Below, piece by piece: positions 16,654 to 27,092 of a stretch of DNA of 37,300 nucleotides. Origin of the DNA: CAZALT01 sp964485515 (lineage in GTDB: Bacteria > Actinomycetota > Acidimicrobiia > Acidimicrobiales > Acidimicrobilacustridaceae). The DNA lies in assembly GCA_964485515.1 (NCBI GenBank), contig CAZALT010000010.1, positions 1 through 37,300 on the forward strand, given 5' to 3'. A program made the position numbers and the translations under genes. Under the pieces are notes generated by a model. That model was not told the origin of the DNA. It made no database searches and was given only the letters and a program-made list of their open reading frames with translations. Every line of letters begins with the position of its first letter. Position 1 is the stretch's first letter.

Positions 16654-16834
16654 CTCAATCCCCGATCTGATCGATCCGCCCCGTGCGGACCGGACGCCGC
16701 GACCGTACCCGCGACACAGACCGCCCCGCCGTAGGGCAGCTGGCCCAGTCAATCCAGACCAGCCCGTCCGGCATGTCGGGTATGTCGGACTACGTTGGTC
16801 CCGGTTTGGCTAGATCGGGCTGGCAACCGAGGGG

Positions 16835-17297
16835 TCAGGACTCCAACTCGAAGAGGAGCCGCGCCCGGTAGAGCCGTTCGTCGTCCTCGTCGAAAGCACA
16901 CGAAGATGACCCGATCGATCACGGCGGCGTGGAACCGGAGCCGCTCCTGCACCGCGCCGATCGCCGCCAGGGCAGCACGCTCCTTGGGGTAGCGGTACAC
17001 GCCGGTGCTGATGCTCGGCAACGCCACGGTCCGGGCAGCGTGCTCGACCGCGAGGTCGAGCGATGTCGAGTAGCACGACGCGAGCACCGCCGCCTGCCCG
17101 TCAGGTCGTTCCCGCTCCAGACCGGGCCGACGGTGTGGATCACCCAACGGGCAGGCAACCGACCCGCCGTGGTGATCACCGCCTGGCCGAGTCGACACGG
17201 GCCCGCCGCCGCCCATGAGCGAGTTGTTCGCCGCGTTGACGACCGTGTCGACCTCGATCGTCGTGATATCGCCCCGCTGCACCTCGATCACCGTCAC
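16835..17297 (-). pseudogene. Decayed macro-domain (ADP-ribose-binding) gene
   Basis: Macro-domain sequence is recognisable but spread over different frames. From a GTG near 17297: VTVIEVQRGDITTIEVDTVV, then NAANNSLMGGGG. After that, about 20 expected residues (the V-D-G-A-I-H region) are missing. The sequence resumes in another frame with GQAVITTAGRLPARWVIHTV, GPVW. It returns to the first frame for ASCYSTSLDLAVEHAARTVA, LPSISTGVYRYPKERAA and VIDRVIFVCF. It shifts again for FDEDDERLYRARLLFELES before the stop at 16835. One deletion and three frame changes make sequencing error an unlikely sole cause. It lies next to the leader-distal end of the CRISPR array. Intact relatives remove ADP-ribose from substrates. 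Confidence 0.85.
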
Positions 17298-17364
17298 GAC
17301 GACGAGTCTGTCCGGGTGCCGCACAGCGCGGGAGGAGGTATCGGTAAGGGGGGGGGGGAACTGT

Positions 17365-20300
17365 GCCGCCTTGGAGGCGAGCTCCGAAGGGCTCGCGGAC
17401 GATCCCCGCGATCCCCGAAGGCTGGACCCATCTCTAGCCGCAATGGAGGCGAGCCCCGAAGGGCTCGCGGACTGGACTGCCCGACCCGTGACGGACACGG
17501 CGTCCTCCGGCCGCAATGGAGGCGAGACCCGAAGGGCTCGCGGACCACGTGTGCCCGGCCCCCACAAGCAGATGGGTGTTGGGCCGCAATGGAGGCGAGC
17601 CCCGAAGGGCTCGCGGACCCGACCGCGTCCGAACAAGCATGTCGGCGTAATCGTCCCCGCAATGGAGGCGAGCCCCGAAGGGCTCGTGGACCGCCACAAG
17701 GGGCATGGAGACAGCGCTTATCCAGTCTGCCCGCAATTGAGGCGAGCCCCGAAGGGCTCGCGGACGTGCTGCCCGAACTGGTGGAATCGTTGGGCGTGTT
17801 CCGCCCGCAATGGAGGCGAGCCCCGAAGGGCTCGCGGACGGCCAGTCCGGGAAGTCGTTTTCCCACCAGTCACGACACCCGCAATGGAGGCGAGCCCCGA
17901 AGGGCTCGCGGACCGCACCGTCACGCTCGACATGGAAGCCGCCGCGATTCCCCCGCAATGGAGGCGAGCCCCGAAGGGCTCGCGGACCGGCCTGCTCATC
18001 GTCCGTGGGGGCACCGCTCTTCACCCGCAATGGAGGCGAGCCCCGGAGGGCTCGCGGACGAGAAATCACCGTGGGTCCGTGATGAAGCCCAAAAACCCCG
18101 CAATGGAGGCGAGCCCCGAAGGGCTCGCGGACCACGGTCTCGTCCCCACCGACGGTCCCGGCCCACGCCCCGCAATGGAGGCGAGCCCCGAAGGGCTCGC
18201 GGACTCGCGGCCCGAGACCTCGGACGCCGAGCGATCGGCGTCCCCGCAATGGAGGCGAGCCCCGAAGGGCTCGCGGACCCGATGACGACCTCATCGTCCA
18301 AGCCCTCGAAGAAATCCCCGCAATGGAGGCGAGCCCCGAAGGGCTCGCGGACCGGCGTGGACCCCGACGACGAGGACCACCCGTTGCGTCCCGCAATGGA
18401 GGCGAGCCCCGAAGGGCTCGCGGACCGTCGAGCCGTTCCAAGATCGCCGCCCGCTCGGGAGTCACGCCCGCAATGGAGGCGAGCCCCGAAGGGCTCGCGG
18501 ACACCCTCCCGCCACAGCCGGACAGGGAAGCCACACCTCGGACCCCGCAATGGAGGCGAGCCCCGAAGGGCTCGCGGACCAGTGCGCCCCCAGGTGTGGT
18601 TTCAAAAGGAGTGAAGCCCGCAATGGAGGCGAGCCCCGAAGGGCTCGCGGACAATCCCCCCGATCCCGGAAGGCTGGACCCATCTGTACCCGCAATGGAG
18701 GCGAGCCCCGAAGGGCTCGCGGACGGAAGGAGGAATGGCGCACCGCCAACGCTCGGGATCCCGCAATGGAGGCGAGCCCCGAAGGGCTCGCGGACTGTCC
18801 CACATCGGCTCCCGCTGGGAGATCGATCTCGAACCCGCAATGGAGGCGAGCCCCGAAGGGCTCGCGGACGTGGCCGACATCGTGAAGGCCGCGGCCGAAA
18901 CGACCGTGCCCGCAATGGAGGCGAGCCCCGAAGGGCTCGCGGACAATCGACGCCGAGAACCGCACCCGCTCGACATCATCCCCGCAATGGAGGCGAGCCC
19001 CGAAGGGCTCGCGGACCAGCGGTAGTCGTCGAGTCGGAGGACCGCCGAGCGCCCGCAATGGAGGCGAGCCCCGAAGGGCTCGCGGACCAGGCGCTGACCC
19101 GGTTCTTTCAGCGTGACAGCAGCCCGCAATGGAGGCGAGCCCCGAAGGGCTCGCGGACCCTCGACGTAGGTGTCGGCGAGGTCGGTGGTGATCTTCCCGC
19201 AATGGAGGCGAGCCCCGAAGGGCTCGCGGACGCGCCCTACACGGGCAACCCGTACACACTGCGAGATGGCCCCGCAATGGAGGCGAGCCCCGAAGGGCTC
19301 GCGGACCCCCCTACGTCGAATGCTTCGATGCTGAGATTCAGCTCCCGCAATGGAGGCGAGCCCCGAAGGGCTCGCGGACGGCCTCACCAGGCACGGGACG
19401 AGGTGACGACATGAACCCGCAATGGAGGCGAGCCCCGAAGGGCTCGCGGACCGCCAGGTCATCAGCGGCTCATACAGCACCTGGTCCCCGCAATGGAGGC
19501 GAGCCCCGAAGGGCTCGCGGACTTGCGACGTAGGTGTCGTAGCAGATCGGCGCTCCCTTCCCGCAATGGAGGCGAGCCCCGAAGGGCTCGCGGACTGCCG
19601 CAGGTCTGGGAGGTCGGGACCGTGGCGCGCTTCCCGCAATGGAGGCGAGCCCCGAAGGGCTCGCGGACACTTGTACTCGCCGCTGGCCTTGCGGGCTCGG
19701 TTGTCCCCGCAATGGAGGCGAGCCCCGAAGGGCTCGCGGACGCCTCGCCCTGCGGCGTCGAGGCCGATGGCGTCAATGGTCCCGCAATGGAGGCGAGCCC
19801 CGAAGGGCTCGCGGACCGGATCGACCAGTCGCCGGCCGCCTGGACGGCCTTGGTCCCGCAATGGAGGCGAGCCCCGAAGGGCTCGCGGACCTACCAGTGC
19901 GATGTCGCAGCTAAGGACATGGCCAGCGCCCCGCAATGGAGGCGAGCCCCGAAGGGCTCGCGGACCCGATCGGGATCATCACCCGGGCGGGCGAGTTGAT
20001 CCCCCCGCAATGGAGGCGAGCCCCGAAGGGCTCGCGGACCTCGTCATGACGGCCGGCGGATAAGTCAGGCGTTCATCGCCCCCGCAATGGAGGCGAGCCC
20101 CGAAGGGCTCGCGGACCGACGTGTGGACGTTGACCGATCAGGCGGTCATCCACCCGCAATGGAGGCGAGCCCCGAAGGGCTCGCGGACTCGCGGTCAGTG
20201 GCCAGGTCGACCACGTAGTCCTCGTCCCGCAATGGAGGCGAGCCCCGAAGGGCTCGCGGACCACCGAACTAGCCGTCGCAGCCCTTGCCGCCAGACAGCC

Positions 20301-23300
20301 CGCAATGGAGGCGAGCCCCGAAGGGCTCGCGGACGAGGGCTGTGGATCTGTCCTCGATGTCAGGTTCCTCCCCGCAATGGAGGCGAGCCCCGAAGGGCTC
20401 GCGGACGTCCTGGCGCGCAGTGGTCGGGAACGTCGCGCGGTACCCGCAATGGAGGCGAGCCCCGAAGGGCTCGCGGACACGCTGACCGGCGGCGACCGCT
20501 CGACGCTGACCGGCGGCCCGCAATGGAGGCGAGCCCCGAAGGGCTCGCGGACGGGCCAATGCTCTGGTGCAGTTCCAGAACGGCACGGTGATCACCCCGC
20601 AATGGAGGCGAGCCCCGAAGGGCTCGCGGACGGTGGCGATCCCTGCTCCCTGGCGCCGCGGTCGAGGTGCCCGCAATGGAGGCGAGCCCCGAAGGGCTCG
20701 CGGACTTGACCAGCGTCTCGAAGATCTTGGTCGTGTGGGGATCGAGAGCCCGCAATGGAGGCGAGCCCCGAAGGGCTCGCGGACCCATGACCCGCCGGAC
20801 AGTGACCGACGAGATGCAGATCCCGGCCCGCAATGGAGGCGAGCCCCGAAGGGCTCGCGGACCCTACCGTCCTTCCCCCTCTACCCTTGACACTCAGCTG
20901 CCCGCAATGGAGGCGAGCCCCGAAGGGCTCGCGGACTCTCCGCATCCAACCTCGACGCGATGATCCGCTGCTCCGCCCCGCAATGGAGGCGAGCCCCGAA
21001 GGGCTCGCGGACACGCGCCGAAGGCCCCGTGTGGCGCTTACGTTCTGCCCGCAATGGAGGCGAGCCCCGAAGGGCTCGCGGACACGTTACACCTACCGAA
21101 GACGAACGCGTGGCCCAGCCCCGCAATGGAGGCGAGCCCCGAAGGGCTCGCGGACCACGGGCTGTCGCCCGGTTGTGAGGACGTCGCGGTCAGCCCCGCA
21201 ATGGAGGCGAGCCCCGAAGGGCTCGCGGACCAGTTGGTCGGCTTCGGTGTCGACGCCCAGAAGGTCCCCCCGCAATGGAGGCGAGCCCCGAAGGGCTCGC
21301 GGACGCGGCGGGGCCGACCTTGGCGAGGACCCGGTCCACGGTCCCGCAATGGAGGCGAGCCCCGAAGGGCTCGCGGACCACACCGGCGTTGACCGGGATG
21401 CTGCCCTTGCTGCTGTGCCCGCAATGGAGGCGAGCCCCGAAGGGCTCGCGGACAGCCGAAGCCACCCGCGCACGGCTCTTCCCGTTCCGCCCGCAATGGA
21501 GGCGAGCCCCGAAGGGCTCGCGGACCCCGCGATGAACAGGACACCGTCGGCGTCGACGCAGCGGCCCGCAATGGAGGCGAGCCCCGAAGGGCTCGCGGAC
21601 CCTCCACAGTGCCGACGATCTGCCCCTGGCCCACGGCCCGCAATGGAGGCGAGCCCCGAAGGGCTCGCGGACTCGGCCCCGCCGCCTCCGGCGCGGTGGC
21701 GCTCAACCTCCCGCAATGGAGGCGAGCCCCGAAGGGCTCGCGGACCGTCGGTGGCCCGTGTAGCCGGTCTGGGCGTGTTTGTCCCGCAATGGAGGCGAGC
21801 CCCGAAGGGCTCGCGGACGACCATGACGGCCAGGCGCAGCGGTACGACATACCAGCCCCGCAATGGAGGCGAGCCCCGAAGGGCTCGCGGACGCCAGGCG
21901 CAGGGCGAGGTCGGGGTCAGCCTCGGCCCGCAATGGAGGCGAGCCCCGAAGGGCTCGCGGACAGCGCTCATGGACCCGGACCTCGACCGACGCCTCGTTC
22001 CCGCAATGGAGGCGAGCCCCGAAGGGCTCGCGGACACCCCATGGATGACCATCCCGTGATCCCCTGGCTGACCCCCGCAATGGAGGCGAGCCCCGAAGGG
22101 CTCGCGGACGATGCGAGAAACGATCGCTGACGATCGCTGGCCAGTCACCCGCAATGGAGGCGAGCCCCGAAGGGCTCGCGGACGTCCCCGCCCGGCTGAA
22201 GCGCAAGGTGGCCAAGTTCCCGCAATGGAGGCGAGCCCCGAAGGGCTCGCGGACCTGGACATCAATCCACTCGGTGCTCATTCGGCGGAACCCCGCAATG
22301 GAGGCGAGCCCCGAAGGGCTCGCGGACGGTCGCCTGCCGTCCAGGTGTTCGGGCCGCCGAGGTACCCGCAATGGAGGCGAGCCCCGAAGGGCTCGCGGAC
22401 GTCGATCGCGAAGGCGATGCAGCGGCGAGGACTGAGCCCGCAATGGAGGCGAGCCCCGAAGGGCTCGCGGACATGCCACTGCCAAAGTCAATGCCCGAAT
22501 GGCGTACAGGGTCCCGCAATGGAGGCGAGCCCCGAAGGGCTCGCGGACCAGCAGGAACGGGAGGGGGAGCACGGGTGCCTCCATGCCCGCAATGGAGGCG
22601 AGCCCCGAAGGGCTCGCGGACGTGACCAGGCCATCACGCCATGGAGCCTCGTCTGGTGCCCGCAATGGAGGCGAGCCCCGAAGGGCTCGCGGACGGCCGC
22701 GCTCGTCGCGCACCTCCAGATGCTCGACGGCCCGCAATGGAGGCGAGCCCCGAAGGGCTCGCGGACCGGGCGTCGTTGCCGGCCCGCTCTGCGACCTCGG
22801 CCCACCCGCAATGGAGGCGAGCCCCGAAGGGCTCGCGGACCTGAGGGTCGCACGGTGAGGGACCGGATCCGTGACCAGCCCGCAATGGAGGCGAGCCCCG
22901 AAGGGCTCGCGGACGCTTGAGGATGCCCTGCGCTCGGAGGAAGGCAGGGAACCCGCAATGGAGGCGAGCCCCGAAGGGCTCGCGGACCCGCTCGTCGGGA
23001 TCCTCCTCGGGCTCGTCGCCACATCCCCGCAATGGAGGCGAGCCCCGAAGGGCTCGCGGACGAGCCCGACTGCGAAGTCGAACGCTGAGCCCGAATCGGT
23101 CCCGCAATGGAGGCGAGCCCCGAAGGGCTCGCGGACCCGGTGCTGGCGGCGCCGTGGTCGGTGTCGGTGACGGCTCCCGCAATGGAGGCGAGCCCCGAAG
23201 GGCTCGCGGACCCGATGACGATCGTGACCCAGTCCGGCCGCAGGAGCTTCCCGCAATGGAGGCGAGCCCCGAAGGGCTCGCGGACAGGTGTGGTCGTCGT

Positions 23301-23503
23301 TCGGGTCGGAGGTCGCCGCGTTCCCGCAATGGAGGCGAGCCCCGAAGGGCTCGCGGACGGGAATATCGCCTGTGCTCTAATGTCTTTGTCAACGCCCGCA
23401 ATGGAGGCGAGCCCCGAAGGGCTCGCGGACGCGGTCCGGGAGGGCCAACACCCCGCTCGTCCAGGTCCCCGCAATGGAGGCGAGCCCCGAAGGGCTCGCG
23501 GAC
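17365..23503 (-). CRISPR. Type I-G CRISPR array, 84 repeats / 83 spacers by manual count
   Basis: A 36-bp repeat recurs about every 73 bp; spacers are about 34-43 bp. In crRNA direction (minus strand) the repeat has an 8-bp stem GCGAGCCC/GGGCTCGC closed by a TTCG loop and ends CTCCATTGCGGG. Orientation is supported by three facts: all cas genes are on the minus strand upstream, an AT-richer leader lies at 23504-23678, and variant repeats are found at the opposite end. Visible variants are the repeats ending at 17400, 17545, 17691, 17765 and 18059. Later copies look identical apart from the outermost base. The first three copies at the distal end begin (plus strand) with G instead of C. Confidence 0.98.
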
Positions 23504-23678
23504 GGCTCGCACATTTCATGGCCTCTGACCTGCGAGAACATGACGTGTTGCGAGCGGTCATGGCAGAGAACGGTCTCGCTACTTCGCTCTTCAGTTGTCA
23601 AGGGACGAAGATAGCGCCTGACCAGGGTGCGAGCGCTCACCGGGGATCGAGTGGCCACCGGACCGGTCGCAAGTTGCC
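23504..23678 (-). promoter_or_regulatory. CRISPR leader
   Basis: This 175-bp stretch between the cas2 stop and the first repeat is visibly more AT-rich than the array. It contains a perfect minus-strand TTGACA (23601-23596) about 95 bp upstream of the first repeat, a candidate -35 for pre-crRNA transcription. A matching -10 is unclear (TAGCGA at 23581-23576 is only 14 bp away). New spacers should enter at 23503. Confidence 0.75.
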
Positions 23679-23975
23679 TCACACGATCTGTGGACCACCA
23701 GACGACGGAAGGTTTGGTGTCACCCCCATGAACTCGAAGCACTCAACGCCTCGCTTCTCCGGATCGCCGAGATCGATGAACGCAACACGATCGAGGTTGA
23801 ACTTGATGATGTCGCGCAGGAGCGCCTTGAGCCACAGCTTCTCGACGTCGCTCATGTCGCAGATGAACACCGAATACTGCAGCGCGTACCCGAATCCCTT
23901 CACCGACTCATGCACCTTACGCAGCCGATTGGGATCGGCGATGTCGTAGGAGACGAGATATCGACGGCGGGCCAT
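23679..23975 (-). CDS. cas2: Cas2
   Basis: A 98-aa Cas2 that dimerises and bridges two Cas1 dimers during spacer integration. The N-terminus RRRYLVSYDIADPNRLRKVH carries the conserved first-strand Asp and the following Arg; next come GFGYALQYSVFICDMSD and FNLDRVAFIDLGD. Length is typical. It starts 6 nt after the cas4-cas1 stop and is the last gene of the cas operon, directly upstream of the leader. Confidence 0.96.
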   Translation of the reverse strand: MARRRYLVSYDIADPNRLRKVHESVKGFGYALQYSVFICDMSDVEKLWLKALLRDIIKFNLDRVAFIDLGDPEKRGVECFEFMGVTPNLPSSGGPQIV

Positions 23976-23981
23976 CCCCGG

Positions 23982-25646
23982 TCACCTGGTCACGATCGGG
24001 GTGTACTCCGGCGTCTCGCCGAGCAGATGGGCGCCGAGCAGCCGAGCCTGGATCTCCAAGGTCCTCCGGTAGCTCGCCTTGTAACCGAAGAGCGGGTGGG
24101 TCAACTCGGCCTCCAGCCGTCGCTCGTACGAGCCGAGCACGGCCTTTCGTCCGTCAGCCGTCAGCGCAACACCGCCGGCCCGCACGATGAAGTCGTTGGG
24201 CTTGACCTCCCCATTGTTGATCAGGTTGATCACAACCGACTCGGCGATGATCGGGCGAAACTCCTCGGCCAGGTCCAGAGCCAACGCGGGTCGCCCGAAC
24301 CTGGAGCGGTGCAACAGACCGAGGTACGGATCGAGTCCCACCGTGAAGAGCGTGGCCGTGCAGTCCTTGGCGAGGAGGCCGTACACATAGGAGAGCAGAC
24401 AGTTCACCGCGTCCTTGGGCGGGCGCCGGTTGCGAAGCTCGAAATTGAAGGGTTGACCGGGCAATCGCTTGTCCTCCCTGATCATCAGGGAGAACGACTG
24501 GAAGTACACCCGGGCCGCCGCACCCTCGATTCCGAGCAGCGAGTCGATGGAAGTCGCAGTCGCGGCGCTTTCGGCCATGACCTTGAGTTGCTCGATGGCT
24601 CGCTCGGTCTTCTCCTTGGCGTTGCGTCGCAGCAAGGTTCTCGAGTTGCGGATCTTCCCCTGGATCATGCGGCGGGCAATCTCGATGCTGCCGTCGGTTG
24701 CCCGGATGGCCTGACGCCGTCGCAACTCAACGTGCTTCGACGGCAAACCTTCCGCTATTCCAGAGAACCACCCGCCGTAGCTGAACCAGCACACCGGGAT
24801 CTCCTCGGCGAACAGCTGACGGAGGAGCTGCGTGCTCACCTGGACGTTGCCGAACACACAGATTTGTGAGACGTCGATGAAGCGCACCGAATGCAGGAGC
24901 TCCTTGTGCTTCGTGATCTCGATCCGACCCTTCGACTTGCCGACCCACGCTCCCTGCTCGGTCACGTAGAGAGGGCGGGGGTCAGCGTGTCGAGCTATGA
25001 GACGCCGCGGTTCCCGATTCGATCTCGCCGCCAGCGCGTTGGTCTCATCCGGCAGGCACAGGGTGACCAACGAGCATCGAGGGCATTTCGGGCTGTCCAG
25101 CAACGGCGGCGGCGCCGTCGAACTTGCCGCAACCCGTCTCAGGTCACCGATGAGCTCCTGGGTCCGAGCGATGAGCTCATCGTCAAAGACAACCGTGACC
25201 CGCTGCTTGGACTCGACGAAGTACAGGACTCCCTCATCGCACCGATAGCCGGCGTCACGAAGCAGGAGGCCGAGCACGCACAGCTGCACCCGCTCGGGTT
25301 CCCAGGCGCCGTCGGGTGTGTCCGGCGGACTCCCCCGCTTGTAGTCGACAGGGACCACCGCATCGCCGACCCCTTCGATCAGGTCGGCCTTTCCCACGAG
25401 TCCCAACTCGGGTGAAGAAAGCATCACCGAGCGAGCCACCTTGAGCTCACCCTCCCCAGGCAACGGGGCTGCACCTCCTTCGGTGTCGACGACCCGGTGC
25501 TTCCACCGGCCGTCAACCGTGTCGGTGTTGTCGGCGAAGCGAGACTCAACCCACTCGATGTAGAAGAGCCGCGGGCAGTAGCTGAACTCGTTGACCATCC
25601 GCGCCGGCACCAGATCCGGCACCGACGTGAACCCGAACTCGGACAT
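23982..25646 (-). CDS. cas4-cas1: Cas4-Cas1 fusion protein
   Basis: A 554-aa fusion typical of subtype I-G. Residues 1-about 205 are Cas4, a RecB-like nuclease with an Fe-S cluster: C24 (YCPRLFY), D88 (GKADLIE), D101/K103 (VDYKRG) and the cysteines C188, C191 and C197 (CPRCSLVTLC). Residues about 215-554 are the Cas1 integrase, with metal ligands E374 (EGAAAR), H446 (GLDPYLGLLHR) and the acidic block LDLAEEFRP (458-464). In this subtype the fusion is known to select spacers with a TTN PAM. ATG 25646 follows a GAGGTGA ribosome site inside the end of csb2, with a 6-nt gap. All active-site residues I can check are intact. Confidence 0.97.
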   Translation of the reverse strand: MSEFGFTSVPDLVPARMVNEFSYCPRLFYIEWVESRFADNTDTVDGRWKHRVVDTEGGAAPLPGEGELKVARSVMLSSPELGLVGKADLIEGVGDAVVPVDYKRGSPPDTPDGAWEPERVQLCVLGLLLRDAGYRCDEGVLYFVESKQRVTVVFDDELIARTQELIGDLRRVAASSTAPPPLLDSPKCPRCSLVTLCLPDETNALAARSNREPRRLIARHADPRPLYVTEQGAWVGKSKGRIEITKHKELLHSVRFIDVSQICVFGNVQVSTQLLRQLFAEEIPVCWFSYGGWFSGIAEGLPSKHVELRRRQAIRATDGSIEIARRMIQGKIRNSRTLLRRNAKEKTERAIEQLKVMAESAATATSIDSLLGIEGAAARVYFQSFSLMIREDKRLPGQPFNFELRNRRPPKDAVNCLLSYVYGLLAKDCTATLFTVGLDPYLGLLHRSRFGRPALALDLAEEFRPIIAESVVINLINNGEVKPNDFIVRAGGVALTADGRKAVLGSYERRLEAELTHPLFGYKASYRRTLEIQARLLGAHLLGETPEYTPIVTR

Positions 25647-25652
25647 GGACTG

Positions 25653-27092
25653 TCACCTCGACGTGGGCAGGAATAGGCCCAGACCGAAGTGGCTCAACGC
25701 GCCGATTGCGATGGGACCAGAGACTGGTTCATCGAACACGAGCCGGACCCCGGTCGCGCGGCGGGCATCCCGAAGTCTCTCTCGATCGGGACGGTTCCTC
25801 CGAAAGTCGAGCCATCCTCCCGGGGGTTTCAGCGCGGCCTGGTGCTCGGCGAGCGGCACAACAGACGATGGAGCGGGAAATCCTCTGACCTGCAGTTCCC
25901 GGTGAACGTCCTTCTCGACATGGTCCCACCACGCTCGGTTCTTGCGCCCATGGCGAGGTGGCGCGAACGGCGTATAGGTCTCCCAAGTCCTTGATCCACC
26001 GAGGTCTCCTGCCCAGCCGACCAGTTCAGGAGCGACGCTTTCGAGCGAACCCACCCCCTCGAGCCCAAGTCGGCAGTCACGAAAATCTCTGGGATGGCTA
26101 CGAGCCCGAAGCTCGCTGAAGTTCCGGAGCGGAGCCAGCTCATCCTCGTCGACCTTGCCGGGTATCCACATGACAAGCGTGTCCAGCCGCGACGGTCCCG
26201 TCGTGTCTGGGTCGGAGGTGTAGGCGAGGAAATGGGCGTGACCGTGACCCACCAATGGGAGACCGTCGTCGCCTTTGCCGTGAACATTGGGAGGGCTCGA
26301 CCCATCGCCAAAGGCGTCGGTGAGCGTCTTGAGGACTCCACCGCGCAGTGCAGTGGTCATCGAGAGCGCGGCCGTGCGAGCGGGGAGGGCTCCGGTCGCT
26401 ATTCGCCACCGGAGCGCTGAAACTTCGGCCTTTCGGGTCCCCCGACGGGAGTCGCTCTGCACGGGATCCGGTTTGGGGTAGTCGACCCAGGTCGAACCAG
26501 GAGGGTCAAGGCGCTTCTGAGCACGCACGGCAGTCGTCCGAGCCGTGAGCTTCTCGACGTCGAGCGGGAGAGCGGGGAGCAGGACTCGAACTCGTTCGCG
26601 GGGGTCATCGACGGTCGCAGGCAAAAGGACGACTGAGTCGGGTACCTCATCAGATGAGAGCAGGCGTGCTTCGCACACCGATTCGGCACGGCCGAGGTAG
26701 GGCAGAAGATCAAGCAGTTCCGTGAGAACTTCGCGGTGCGAAGAGTCGAGGTCGACAGGCCAACACAGCAGCACGTCCGCGTCCTGGGGGACGGTCACCC
26801 AGGTATCGAAGGCCTTGTCGGTGCCGCCGGACCGATCGGGCATGTAGTGGCGGGTGTGCGCCACGCTGAACGGTGGAACGACGTAGCCAGGAGCGCCCGC
26901 GAGCCCCGCCAGAACCTCGTGGACCAGGACCTCGTCGAGTTCCGGAGCCCTCGTCTTCCAAACCGAGTAGAGCGATCGCAGGAGCCGCCACGTCGACGGA
27001 GGCCAGTCGACCGCGCCCTCGTTCGCGTTCCTCCCCCACGGTGTGGAGTGGTATCGCCCCCAAGGGAACCTGATGGCGATCGTCGTCGACAT
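25653..27092 (-). CDS. csb2: Csb2 (Cas5-Cas6 type, GSU0054 family)
   Basis: A 479-aa type I-G protein combining a Cas5 role (binding the crRNA 5' handle in Cascade) with a Cas6 role (processing pre-crRNA). The N-terminal block is characteristic: IAIRFPWGRYHSTPWGRNAN, EGAVDWPPSTWRLLRSLYSV. The C-terminal part (RNRAWWDHVEKDVHRELQVR, GPIAIGALSHFGLGLF) fits a second RAMP fold with a Gly-rich loop. ATG 27092 overlaps the csb1 stop by one base (TGATG); a longer start at 27128 lies inside csb1. I cannot name the catalytic His of the Cas6 part. Confidence 0.93.
   Translation of the reverse strand: MSTTIAIRFPWGRYHSTPWGRNANEGAVDWPPSTWRLLRSLYSVWKTRAPELDEVLVHEVLAGLAGAPGYVVPPFSVAHTRHYMPDRSGGTDKAFDTWVTVPQDADVLLCWPVDLDSSHREVLTELLDLLPYLGRAESVCEARLLSSDEVPDSVVLLPATVDDPRERVRVLLPALPLDVEKLTARTTAVRAQKRLDPPGSTWVDYPKPDPVQSDSRRGTRKAEVSALRWRIATGALPARTAALSMTTALRGGVLKTLTDAFGDGSSPPNVHGKGDDGLPLVGHGHAHFLAYTSDPDTTGPSRLDTLVMWIPGKVDEDELAPLRNFSELRARSHPRDFRDCRLGLEGVGSLESVAPELVGWAGDLGGSRTWETYTPFAPPRHGRKNRAWWDHVEKDVHRELQVRGFPAPSSVVPLAEHQAALKPPGGWLDFRRNRPDRERLRDARRATGVRLVFDEPVSGPIAIGALSHFGLGLFLPTSR

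Noticed and set aside
21819..21926. Adjacent spacers sharing GCCAGGCGCAG
   Set aside because: Only 11 nt, at different offsets in the two spacers and in GC-rich sequence. Chance is a sufficient explanation.
17215..23949. Many long overlapping ORFs on both strands through the array, encoding recurring peptides such as MEASPEGLAD or VREPFGARLHCG
   Set aside because: The 36-bp repeat contains no stop codon in most frames and holds an ATG, so the array generates spurious repeat proteins. The peptide periodicity follows the CRISPR period.
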